The position numbers were made by a program, and so were the translations under genes. Shown here one piece after another: positions 57,398-64,000 of a stretch of 64,000 bases of DNA. Under the pieces are notes generated by a model. It ran no database searches. It was not told the DNA's origin and saw only the letters and a program-made list of their open reading frames with translations. The DNA is from Variovorax sp. E3 (lineage in GTDB: Bacteria; Pseudomonadota; Gammaproteobacteria; Burkholderiales; Burkholderiaceae_C): contig NZ_MOWM01000018.1 of assembly GCF_016082275.1 (NCBI RefSeq), forward strand, positions 1 through 64,000, read 5' to 3'. Each line of letters begins with the position of its first letter. The first letter of the stretch is position 1.

Positions 57398-58138
57398 ATG
57401 GCAACGAGACCTATCTTCATCCCTGCTCCGAAAGGTCCGTCCCTCGTCTGGAAGCACGACGTGTCTTTTCAGTGGTACGCGGGCATGTCGATTCAGCAGT
57501 CGCAGAGGTCCATCGACTCACTGCATGCCGCCGCGAAAGAGCAGCTTCAAGTAAGCAAGGTTCTTGAGATTTCGTCCAAGTCGAGGGATCCCCTAGGTGT
57601 CAAGTTGAGCGCGTTCAACTTGATGATCCATACGACGAAGTACCACCAAACCTTCAGCGTTGAGTGCGCTTACCAATCGTCCAAGGTGTTTGAGTGTGGT
57701 GGACCTTACAAGGACATTCGGGATCTGACTTCCCGTGAAGCGAAGGGCGATCCTCGGCTCAAAGACAGTGGGCCGCTCTTGGGATTTCAGTTTTTTGAGG
57801 TCGACTGGGAGCTGGAGCCGAAGACCGCCTTCTACGACTGGCTCTACATCAACGCGCTGCACAAACAGCCTGAGCTTGCTGACTACGTCCTTGAACACAA
57901 GGCCTTTTCAGACATCGCGTTCAATCCCGAGCGCTCATTGAACTGTCAGGCCTTCTCGGCGGCACTGTATGTAGCGCTTCACGACAAAGACATGCTAACC
58001 CCATCGGTGCTTCGGGAAAAAAACAGCTACCTCGAAGCATTGCGCGGCATCAAGACCACGCTACAGAAAGAAGCCTCAACTAACAATCCGGCGAAGGTCG
58101 ACGACCAGAATGCGCAGTCCGCGTTCATCTTTGAGTGA
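57398..58138 (+). CDS. Probable antitoxin partner of the DarT-like toxin (NADAR-like?)
   Basis: A 246-residue protein encoded 3 bases after the DarT-like gene. It is not a macrodomain DarG. The segment FSVECAYQSSKVF...REAKGDPRL and a later FYDWLYINAL resemble the NADAR layout (S-x-E-x-x-x-Q-x-x-K, then A-K-x-x-G-R), a family known to remove ADP-ribose from guanine and linked to some DarT-type toxins. The resemblance is by eye and weak. It is convergent with the Mrr-like gene, leaving 2 bases between stops. Confidence 0.6.
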   Translation: MATRPIFIPAPKGPSLVWKHDVSFQWYAGMSIQQSQRSIDSLHAAAKEQLQVSKVLEISSKSRDPLGVKLSAFNLMIHTTKYHQTFSVECAYQSSKVFECGGPYKDIRDLTSREAKGDPRLKDSGPLLGFQFFEVDWELEPKTAFYDWLYINALHKQPELADYVLEHKAFSDIAFNPERSLNCQAFSAALYVALHDKDMLTPSVLREKNSYLEALRGIKTTLQKEASTNNPAKVDDQNAQSAFIFE

Positions 58139-58140
58139 GA

Positions 58141-59100
58141 TCAGGCCAAGACCTCAAGGTATGGTTTCTTGTCGAGGGATGCTGCTCGCACCTTCGTGCG
58201 CAGCATTTGAAGTAGGTCTCTTTCGCTCATTAGGAGCATCACGAATTCCCTGAGCGATGACAACACCATTAATTTGTTCGTCGAATGCGTAACGCACTCC
58301 GCAATCACGGGCTTAGTGAACTCCGAGGTAGAGATGAACAAACCCCGTGCATCGGATCGTGCATACAACCGCATCATGTGCGAGGCAAGCTCGTTGACGC
58401 CGACCGGATCCTTGAGCCACTTCATCTCGACCAAGTAGGTGTGACTCTCGAACTCGATCACGCCGTCGATTTGCTCCACCACGACGCTTCCCGTGAGATC
58501 GATTCGTTTGAAGTCCTCTTTAACGTGGATGCCATATGCGCGAAAAAGGTCGTTGAGCACTCCCTCTAACAGCTTGCCGCGCTTCTGTGGCTCACCATCC
58601 ATTCCGAACAGTGCGTTTAGGCGATCCCGCACGATCTCGATCTTCCTGCGCTTTTCGAGCAGAGCGGTCTTCTCGGTCCGTGCACGGGCGACCGACTCCT
58701 CATGAGCTATGTCGCGCTCCTGCTTCATTCGAGTGAACGAATCCTTCACCTGAACCATCTTCCGAATGTCAGCCACGTTTGCCTTGGCTTTGTAGACATC
58801 GTTTTCCCAGCACATCGAAAACTCTTCAAACTCGGTCACGCGCTTGATGATCTCTCGACGTGCCCTCAGGCCACTTTCGCCCCGGGCGTTGACTTTCGTA
58901 AGTACGTCACGGACGATCTGAAACTTGCTAACAGAGGCTTTGTCCGCTCGAACTCGGGTTCGCATCTCAGATAGTTCGTCGTCGTTAACGCCCGCACCCT
59001 GCAAGAAAACCAGAACATCTGGCTTGGACTTGCAGAGCAGCGGGATCGTGTCGACCAGGAGATTGAATAGGTCAGGCGGATAGTGAAAGTGCTCGGACAT
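58141..59100 (-). CDS. Mrr-like restriction endonuclease with long coiled coil
   Basis: A 319-residue protein. The N-terminal 70 residues are helical, 90-185 form a charged coiled coil (MKQERDIAHEESVARARTEK), and the C-terminal third is an Mrr_cat-type PD-(D/E)XK domain: KLLEGVLNDLF, then QIDGVIEF...YLVEMKW (D and E-x-K) and GLFISTSEFTKPV. Such proteins restrict methylated or foreign DNA. The start at 59100 removes a 45-residue upstream extension without similarity. It stands alone, tail to tail with the DarT-like pair. Confidence 0.8.
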   Translation of the reverse strand: MSEHFHYPPDLFNLLVDTIPLLCKSKPDVLVFLQGAGVNDDELSEMRTRVRADKASVSKFQIVRDVLTKVNARGESGLRARREIIKRVTEFEEFSMCWENDVYKAKANVADIRKMVQVKDSFTRMKQERDIAHEESVARARTEKTALLEKRRKIEIVRDRLNALFGMDGEPQKRGKLLEGVLNDLFRAYGIHVKEDFKRIDLTGSVVVEQIDGVIEFESHTYLVEMKWLKDPVGVNELASHMMRLYARSDARGLFISTSEFTKPVIAECVTHSTNKLMVLSSLREFVMLLMSERDLLQMLRTKVRAASLDKKPYLEVLA

Positions 59101-59289
59101 GATAGTGGGCGTAAAACGCTCCCATTGTGCCGCGCAGGCCGGGGAATTGGGTTCGCTTCGATCAGGTCTAGTACTTCCAGGCGGATTGCGATGGTCAGCA
59201 CCTAGACACCTCAAGGCCGGCGCAAACGACCGCAATCTACCGAAGCTGATCTATTCAAACGTGCAGCCCACCGGCAGTACAAAACGACT

Positions 59290-60000
59290 CTATTTCAATC
59301 GAACTTCGACGTGCACAAATCCTGTGCCGTCGGGCGCGTCCACGACATCGAGGTATGGCTGAGCGCGCACCAGCTCGCTGAGCTTCTTAAAGCCATAGTT
59401 TCTCGGATCAAACGATGTGTGCGTCTTGCTCACGAGCCCACCGACAGTTGACAGTCTTGACCATCCGCTGTCCCTGACCGTCTCTCGGATCGCGTGCGTC
59501 AGCAGTTCCTTGAGGTCTGGCACATCCGGCACCTGCACTGGCATCGCGGTTTCAACAGGTCTTTTCAGCACCTCGAAGAAGATGAACTTGTCGCAAGCCG
59601 CGATAAAGGGCTCCGGGGTCTTCCGCTCGCCCAGGCCGTACACGACCTTGCCAGCCTCCCGGAGGCGCGTTGCAAGGCGCGTGAAATCACTGTCGCTGGA
59701 CACCAGGCAGAAGCCGTCGACGTTGCCCGCGTACAGCAGGTCCATCGCGTCGATGATGAACGCCGAGTCTGTCGAGTTCTTGCCCTGTGTATAGGCGAAC
59801 TGCTGGATGGGTTGAATGGCGTGTCGATGAAGATGGGCTTTCCAACCGACCAAGTTCTGCGTGGTCCAGTCACCAAACGCCCGCTTGACCGTCGCCGTTC
59901 CGAACTTGGCGACCTCTTCGAGAAGCTCCTTTGCCACCGAAGCAGAGGCGTTGTCTGCATCGATAAGAACTGCCAGCCGGGTGGTGTCTGTATTTGCCAT
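59290..60000 (-). CDS. NYN-domain nuclease-like protein with OST-HTH/LOTUS domain
   Basis: A 236-residue protein of the LabA/DUF88 type. The PIN-like NYN domain carries its acidic residues in VLIDADNAS, DSAFIIDAMDLLY and SSDSDFTRLA, and is expected to be a metal-dependent RNase. The C-terminal 75 residues form an OST-HTH/LOTUS RNA-binding domain (GWSRLSTVGGLVSK, FDPRNYGFKKLSELV). The start is the ATG at 60000. The combination is common in bacteria; its target RNA is unknown, and its place in a defence island suggests a role there. Confidence 0.85.
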   Translation of the reverse strand: MANTDTTRLAVLIDADNASASVAKELLEEVAKFGTATVKRAFGDWTTQNLVGWKAHLHRHAIQPIQQFAYTQGKNSTDSAFIIDAMDLLYAGNVDGFCLVSSDSDFTRLATRLREAGKVVYGLGERKTPEPFIAACDKFIFFEVLKRPVETAMPVQVPDVPDLKELLTHAIRETVRDSGWSRLSTVGGLVSKTHTSFDPRNYGFKKLSELVRAQPYLDVVDAPDGTGFVHVEVRLK

Positions 60001-60152
60001 GTCGTCTCTCGTTTGCAAGCGCCCAGTGAAGGTTCATCGATTGTGGGCCAGAACCACGATGGCAATCGAGCAAGTCGAAGGCGCACGCCGTGGCGAGCGG
60101 TTCAGATTCATCAAGTGCTGAACCAACCCGTCACATCTGCGCGATGAACCCG

Positions 60153-60302
60153 TCAATGGCAAAGCAAGGGGCCGAACATCATCAAGGCCCGCAGGGAGTT
60201 ATTCACCACGTCCTGAGCTGCCTGTGAGCGTGTTTGCCCGATGATCCAGAGCCGACTAGGTGGTTGCGACTGGAGCATCAATTCGAGCATTCGCTTCACC
60301 AT
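60153..60302 (-). CDS. Small (49-residue) protein downstream of the AbrB-type gene
   Basis: The ORF M-V-K-R-M-L-E-L-M-L... has a strong AAGGAGG site 7 bases upstream and overlaps the AbrB-type gene by 7 bases. Those two facts, rather than similarity, support it. It is basic and amphipathic with a hydrophobic C-terminus. It could be a small toxin or an accessory peptide; unusually short for a MazF partner. Confidence 0.45.
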   Translation of the reverse strand: MVKRMLELMLQSQPPSRLWIIGQTRSQAAQDVVNNSLRALMMFGPLLCH

Positions 60303-60517
60303 TTCGTTTCCTCCTTGGTGGTCGCATCGACGGCCTGCGTGTGGTGAAGGGCCTTTGCTCGAGTCTGGGCGGCCCTGCCAACCGGCCACAGACGGATCGA
60401 ACCGTCATCGTTTAGCCGCATCTCCATTACTTGACCTGGGCGCAAACCCGCGAGGCGAACGATGTCGCTGTTGATGCGGCAGGCCAGCGCGTTGCCCCAG
60501 ATGCCGAGGGTAACCAT
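60296..60517 (-). CDS. AbrB/MazE-family DNA-binding protein
   Basis: A 73-residue swapped-hairpin protein: LGIWGNALACRINSDIVRLAGL and later GQVMEMRL...IRLWPV match the MazE/AbrB N-terminal domain. The start at 60517 is chosen for its AAGGAG site 6-7 bases upstream; longer readings add unrelated sequence. MazE-type proteins repress their own promoters and neutralise toxins, yet no MazF-like gene follows, only the 49-residue ORF. Confidence 0.72.
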   Translation of the reverse strand: MVTLGIWGNALACRINSDIVRLAGLRPGQVMEMRLNDDGSIRLWPVGRAAQTRAKALHHTQAVDATTKEETKW

Positions 60518-60640
60518 GGCGAACTCCTTTCCTTTGATAGCCATACGGCTACAGTCGCAAATTGGTGCGAAAGCGGCATGCGACGCGCTGTTCAATGTAC
60601 CGGGCATGCGTCGGAGGCAAGAAACGGTCGCCGCGAAGGC

Positions 60641-62959
60641 CTAGTCGGAAGTTAGGGCGACCCCCACAAAGACCGGCAGGTTGCCTCGAATCTTGCGTTC
60701 AAAGCGATCTGCCAATCGCTGTGCCAATTCACCCTTGGACATGCTCGGAAACTTCGGGTTTGCTTTTGCCCAAGGCTGGTAGGCGGCCCACAGATCTTTC
60801 AACGCGGTGCGTTTCAGATTGTCCAGACTGCAGCAGTCACGAAAAAATATCTCGAATGAGTCAGCTTCATGCTTGAGGCTGTCGGTCCTCACCCGGGCCT
60901 TCTCTGGAGGATTCAGGCCTTTTTGTGCCTGATAGTCCGCAAGGCCAGCCAGCAGCACGTTCAAGATACCAGGGGCCTCGGCCAGCAGTTCCTTACCCAT
61001 CTGGGGGTTGACTTCGTCGGAGCGAAGCATGCGCTCGAAGGGGATCACCCGTATGCGGCGCCATAGTCCCGCGTCCTGCGCCTCCGCGAATGGCATGTAG
61101 TTCGCGGTCATGAAGATGCAGCATTCGATGGGGATCTCTCCACCGCCCGAGTACAGGCCGCGCACATAGATCTCCCTTTCGCCAGTGAGTTGCTTGATCA
61201 AACTGGTGTCCAGCTTGTGCTGGCGGCCGGGTTCGGCCGCCAGAATGACGCGCGTCCCCTTGATCTTGGCCAAGCCAGGATTCGCGCTGTCTGTCACGTG
61301 CGACTTCTGCATCAGCGTTTCAGTCTTCAACCGGCCGCCCAGCTTCCCAAGCATGTCGACGATGACCGACATGAGCGTGGATTTACCGTTGTTGCTGGGG
61401 CCGATCAGAACGAACAATACTTGCTCGACAGGGTCCCCGAGCAGCGCGTAGCCCAGAACTCGCTTCATGTAGGCGACCATTTCATCGCTTTCAAGGGATT
61501 CCTTCAGGAACCGCTCGAAGAGGTCCGCGCGCGCGTTCGGATCGAACTCCACGTCGGCAGCAGTCCGAGCGATGGGACGATATCGCGCTGGCACCAGTTG
61601 ATGGGTCAGCAGGTTGAGCACACCGTTGGCGACTGGCAGGTAGGGATAACCGCTCACGATGCGGCTCTCGCACATGGGGACCAAGGCCTCGGCCACGTGC
61701 TCGCAAACCTCATCCAACTGCTTGTTGTTGCCGAGCTTCTTCTCATGGAGCGACATACCGCCGTCGCCGCTGCTGTGCTGGCGAGCATCCTTGACGACTG
61801 CCGCTCCCCACTTGGCAACAATGGCGCGTTTTTTCCGCTGCGAGAGCGGGCGGTAGGTTCCATCCACCAGTTCGAGGAATACGGCCTGTGGACCTCGAAT
61901 TCCTGGTTCGCCCTCAGTCGCTGCCAACGCGCCGTCTGCATGCACCGCGATACGCTCTCCGAACTCGCGCTCCGTAGTCGCGCGGGCGGGCTCTGCTGCT
62001 CCCTCCACATCTGACCATCCGGGATTTTTCCAACCGGCCTTTCCGGCCATGGCAAAGAGTGTTGAGACCGCTCCCGTGCCGGCTTTCGTCAGCCGCTGCC
62101 ACTTGCTCTCAAAGTCGGTCGGATCATATTTGGCTGAACTGCGCGAGAACTCCTCAGCAATCACGCGGCCTGGGGCGCCAAGGGGAGTGAGGTTCGCGAT
62201 CACAGGCCACCACGAGTCGTAGGCCTCCGCAGAACCGCGCCCCTTCAAGTACTCCACCGCGGCACGTGCATGCTTGATCAGGGTTTCTGGTGCATCACGA
62301 AGGACATTGAGTTGGACATGGTTGATCCGCGGGCTCGCCGCCATTGCGCCAGCCTCGTACAGGTCTCCGTCGCAGGCTTGGCGTAAGTAGTCGGCGCTGT
62401 AGGTCTGGTCACTGGAGAGGTCATGCCGCAGCGACACAACGAAGCCGTTCTTCTGATTGACGAACCCCGGCACGCGTATCAGTTGATTCGCACGTGCCAT
62501 GGCCATGTCGCCATCTAGGCGCGCCGCCATCACTTTACTCAGCCGGTTCATCTGATGTGCGGGGATCGTTTCGCGCAGTTGCCACAAGCCGTGATAGCGG
62601 CCCGGCGATGTTTCTATCGTCTTGGTTGGAGCGAGCGGCCGACCGGGTAAGCACAGGTCCGGCAGGTCATTGTCGAAGTCCACCGCCACGGCCCACGACT
62701 CCATCATGCTGCCAAGCTCCATGCTTTCGGAGCTACTGTCACTCACGGCCATGTACGCCTCCACGGTGCCTCGTCCTTTGCGTCGCAATCGCTCAACATG
62801 CTCATCCTGCATGCCGCGAAAGATCTGGTACTTGTTGATGGTTCCGTGCTGATCGCGAGTAGCTTCTGCCACGTTGAAAGGAAAGTCAGGCCAGTGGGCG
62901 GTCTGCACTACTTGAACTATTGACGACTGGATCTCGTCGTCCCAGCTAAGCATATTCAT
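60641..62959 (-). CDS. P4-type primase-helicase (phage/plasmid primase family)
   Basis: A 772-residue replication protein. The N-terminal third matches the RepB/DNA-primase-like domain of island primases (VAVDFDNDLP, SPGRYHGLWQL, RVPGFVNQKNG). The C-terminal half is an SF3-like helicase: Walker A GPSNNGKST, then ILAAEPGR, the ECCIFMTANYMPF sensor segment and RRIRVIPF. Similar proteins replicate P4-like satellites and integrative elements from their own origin. It is preceded by inverted repeats that may be that origin. Confidence 0.88.
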   Translation of the reverse strand: MNMLSWDDEIQSSIVQVVQTAHWPDFPFNVAEATRDQHGTINKYQIFRGMQDEHVERLRRKGRGTVEAYMAVSDSSSESMELGSMMESWAVAVDFDNDLPDLCLPGRPLAPTKTIETSPGRYHGLWQLRETIPAHQMNRLSKVMAARLDGDMAMARANQLIRVPGFVNQKNGFVVSLRHDLSSDQTYSADYLRQACDGDLYEAGAMAASPRINHVQLNVLRDAPETLIKHARAAVEYLKGRGSAEAYDSWWPVIANLTPLGAPGRVIAEEFSRSSAKYDPTDFESKWQRLTKAGTGAVSTLFAMAGKAGWKNPGWSDVEGAAEPARATTEREFGERIAVHADGALAATEGEPGIRGPQAVFLELVDGTYRPLSQRKKRAIVAKWGAAVVKDARQHSSGDGGMSLHEKKLGNNKQLDEVCEHVAEALVPMCESRIVSGYPYLPVANGVLNLLTHQLVPARYRPIARTAADVEFDPNARADLFERFLKESLESDEMVAYMKRVLGYALLGDPVEQVLFVLIGPSNNGKSTLMSVIVDMLGKLGGRLKTETLMQKSHVTDSANPGLAKIKGTRVILAAEPGRQHKLDTSLIKQLTGEREIYVRGLYSGGGEIPIECCIFMTANYMPFAEAQDAGLWRRIRVIPFERMLRSDEVNPQMGKELLAEAPGILNVLLAGLADYQAQKGLNPPEKARVRTDSLKHEADSFEIFFRDCCSLDNLKRTALKDLWAAYQPWAKANPKFPSMSKGELAQRLADRFERKIRGNLPVFVGVALTSD

Positions 62960-63011
62960 GGAAAATCTTTCGTCAGTGATGCCTGGTACTGGAGGGCATC
63001 GATAGCTAAAT

Positions 63012-63098
63012 GAGTGAGGTGAGTGCCGTGGCTATTTTTTGTTGCCTGAATCAAGCAAGTAAAAAATGAATAAATACGGCCACTGACTCACCTCACTC
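63012..63098. repeat. 13-bp inverted repeats upstream of the primase (candidate origin or operator)
   Basis: GAGTGAGGTGAGT (63012-63024) and its exact complement ACTCACCTCACTC (63086-63098) flank an AT-rich 61-bp centre. Each arm contains a doubled GTGAG. They occupy the 145-base gap between the small ORFs and the primase gene. P4-type primases bind short iterons next to their gene, so this could be the replication origin; autoregulation is the alternative. Confidence 0.5.
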
Positions 63099-63104
63099 GC
63101 TTTA

Positions 63105-63272
63105 CTAGTTTCTTTGTGAGGGGGAAGAGCGCGAGCGATTGCGAATAACTTCACGCTCGCTCATCGCTTCACAGCGGAGACACGTACCCCTGTGCATCCT
63201 TTGCTTCCTCGTAGTCGTTCCAGAGCACGTACTTGCTCCTGGGGTACCTTCAACGCAGTATTCAGAGGTCAT
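63105..63272 (-). CDS. Possible 55-residue ORF in the alpA-primase operon
   Basis: The start (M-T-S-E-Y-C-V-E-G) has a GGAGGG site 5 bases upstream and overlaps the preceding 61-residue ORF by 11 bases. The product is rich in Arg, Ser and Cys and has no known relatives. Small coupled ORFs between a regulator and a primase are usual in P4-like islands. Confidence 0.35.
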   Translation of the reverse strand: MTSEYCVEGTPGASTCSGTTTRKQRMHRGTCLRCEAMSEREVIRNRSRSSPSQRN

Positions 63273-63447
63273 GGTGTCCCTCCGAGCTTGTAGGTGCGCG
63301 GCCGAATGGATCATTGACCCGGTAGGCGAGCACGGAAGCAGTTTCGACGCAACCGGTTGAGATAGGTCCACTGCGGCTCGGCTTGTGTACGTCAGTGGTG
63401 TTGAAACCCGGGGCGAAGCAGTGCTCAATATCACAGTGCCTATGCAT
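63262..63447 (-). CDS. Possible 61-residue ORF overlapping the end of alpA
   Basis: The ORF begins within the last codons of the frame-corrected alpA gene (ATGCATAG) and has a GGAGG site 8 bases upstream. It holds several His/Cys residues near its start (HRHCDIEHC), which might bind metal, but no family is recognised. Supported only by coupling and ribosome site. Confidence 0.35.
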   Translation of the reverse strand: MHRHCDIEHCFAPGFNTTDVHKPSRSGPISTGCVETASVLAYRVNDPFGRAPTSSEGHHDL

Positions 63448-63774
63448 GGCGCTGGCCTCCGTGTTCTTCCACGGCGCGATTCAGCCAGCCATTGAGGCCT
63501 TCGTTTGCAAGTCCTTCTATCCGTTCGCGGTCCGCCTCGATCTCTGCAGCGACGTAGCCGATCACCTTGGATAGCAGCCAGCAATTTGTGCGGCTGGCAA
63601 CCCCAACGCATTGAGTTGCTTGATGGGAGCGGGGAAAAATCCTGCCTTGATTTTTGCGTTCCGGACGGTGCGTCCCAATCCGGTGATGGCCTCGACCTCC
63701 TTTTCGCGGATGAGGCGGTCGATGCCCATTGGCAGATCGAAGTCTGCTTTGGATACTTTCGCTTTGAAAGCCAT
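63440..63774 (-). CDS. AlpA-family regulator/excisionase-like protein (one-base frameshift)
   Basis: From the ATG at 63774 (M-A-F-K-A-K) the protein reads as an AlpA-like MerR-type helix-turn-helix: DRLIREKEVEAITGLGRTVRNAKIKA, then FPAPIKQ. The frame breaks near 63580, and the expected tail (WLLSKVIGYVAAEIEADRERIE...) continues in another frame to a TAG at 63440. One missing base accounts for this. AlpA activates integrase or acts as excisionase in P4-like elements. An integrase may lie beyond base 64000. No gene is evident in 63775-64000. Confidence 0.75.
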
Positions 63775-64000
63775 ATCACTCCTGTTTGAAAAACAGGTTG
63801 TGAAAGAAGAGAGAAAGGTCCGCACCTTTCAGTCACAACCCAAGTTTTCTTGGTGAAGTGACCGAAAGCACCGGCATTTGAGGCGCAGTTTCCGCTGAGC
63901 TGCCCCAAAAGCCCTCGATCAAGTAGATCGTGGCGGCGTAGTGGATTTTGATTGCGCAAGCACTCAAAAATCCTGTCGGTCGAGGAGACGAAAGCCGAGT

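Larger units (their letters stand above)
40084..64000. mobile_element. Mosaic genomic island / integrative element inserted at tRNA-Ser (right end outside window)
   Basis: The evidence is position at a tRNA 3' end, a tyrosine recombinase (45050), a plasmid/ICE-type hypothetical (44707), a P4-type primase (60641), AlpA (63440), dense defence genes, and base composition well below the flanks in the HerA/SIR2 and 50.8-52.6 kb segments. A second copy of the tRNA 3' end was not found up to base 64000, so the right border is unknown. Recombinase and primase are far apart and face different ways, so more than one element may be stacked here. Confidence 0.75.

Noticed and set aside
60153-60389. A 78-codon reading of the small ORF with a start at 60389
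   Set aside because: The first 29 codons overlap the AbrB-type gene and lack a ribosome site; the internal ATG at 60302 has a strong one.
63775-64000. A gene at the right window edge
   Set aside because: No frame with a start signal or recognisable product; probably the alpA promoter region.

Overview
The window looks like a chromosomal segment of a high-GC betaproteobacterium in the Comamonadaceae/Burkholderiales range (Variovorax-like). The support is GC-rich codon use, a RegB/RegA redox pair beside a cytochrome bo3 operon, FabV, and a selenocysteine formate dehydrogenase. This assignment is inferred from gene content; no search was run.

Bases 1-39,937 are ordinary core or variable chromosome. 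In order they hold: a selenocysteine formate dehydrogenase (fdnG) with a small lipoprotein; an FtsX-type permease; an OLD-like ATPase with an unusual Ala/Pro tail; a Phd/ParE toxin-antitoxin pair; LysR/MFS/SDR metabolic genes; slyX; a TrhA-type membrane protein; regA-regB-SURF1-cyoDCBA; an MHS-type MFS carrier; an HAD phosphatase; a polar amino-acid ABC transporter with a 2-oxoglutarate/Fe(II) dioxygenase; fabV, a truncated haemoglobin and a flavoprotein reductase; a lipoprotein 5'-nucleotidase; smr-radC; fkpB-ispH; a threonine-dehydratase-like enzyme; and serS.

Directly after serS lies tRNA-Ser(CGA) at 39,994-40,083. From there to the window end the sequence is a mosaic genomic island, with changing base composition and genes typical of mobile DNA. 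Its left part (40.4-45.0 kb) carries an unfamiliar envelope/secreted-protein cluster, an XRE regulator, a widespread plasmid/ICE protein and a tyrosine recombinase. The middle and right parts are a defence island. They hold SIR2-HerA, a deletion scar of an SOS mutasome (imuA/dnaE2, with its LexA box still intact) plus a truncated SRAP gene, a DpnII/MboI-type nuclease followed by two unknown genes, a three-gene ABC-3C system (Cap4-like nuclease, middle component, DUF3732 ATPase), a DarT-like toxin with a partner gene, an Mrr-like nuclease, a NYN-LOTUS RNase-like protein, and an AbrB-type gene with a 49-codon gene. The island ends, within this window, with a P4-type primase-helicase, two small ORFs and an AlpA regulator. 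The right attachment site was not found and is probably outside the window.

A technical point affects the annotation. At least eight apparent single-base frameshifts, mostly one base missing from short G/C runs, interrupt otherwise intact genes (lipoprotein, permease, cyoB, radC twice, a hydrolase, alpA). The pattern suggests homopolymer errors in a long-read assembly rather than gene decay.

The best candidates for undescribed biology are the DpnII-like nuclease trio (50.8-52.6 kb), the DarT-like toxin with its partner (56.8-58.1 kb), the ABC-3C variant with a nuclease effector, and the tRNA-proximal envelope cluster (40.4-44.6 kb).
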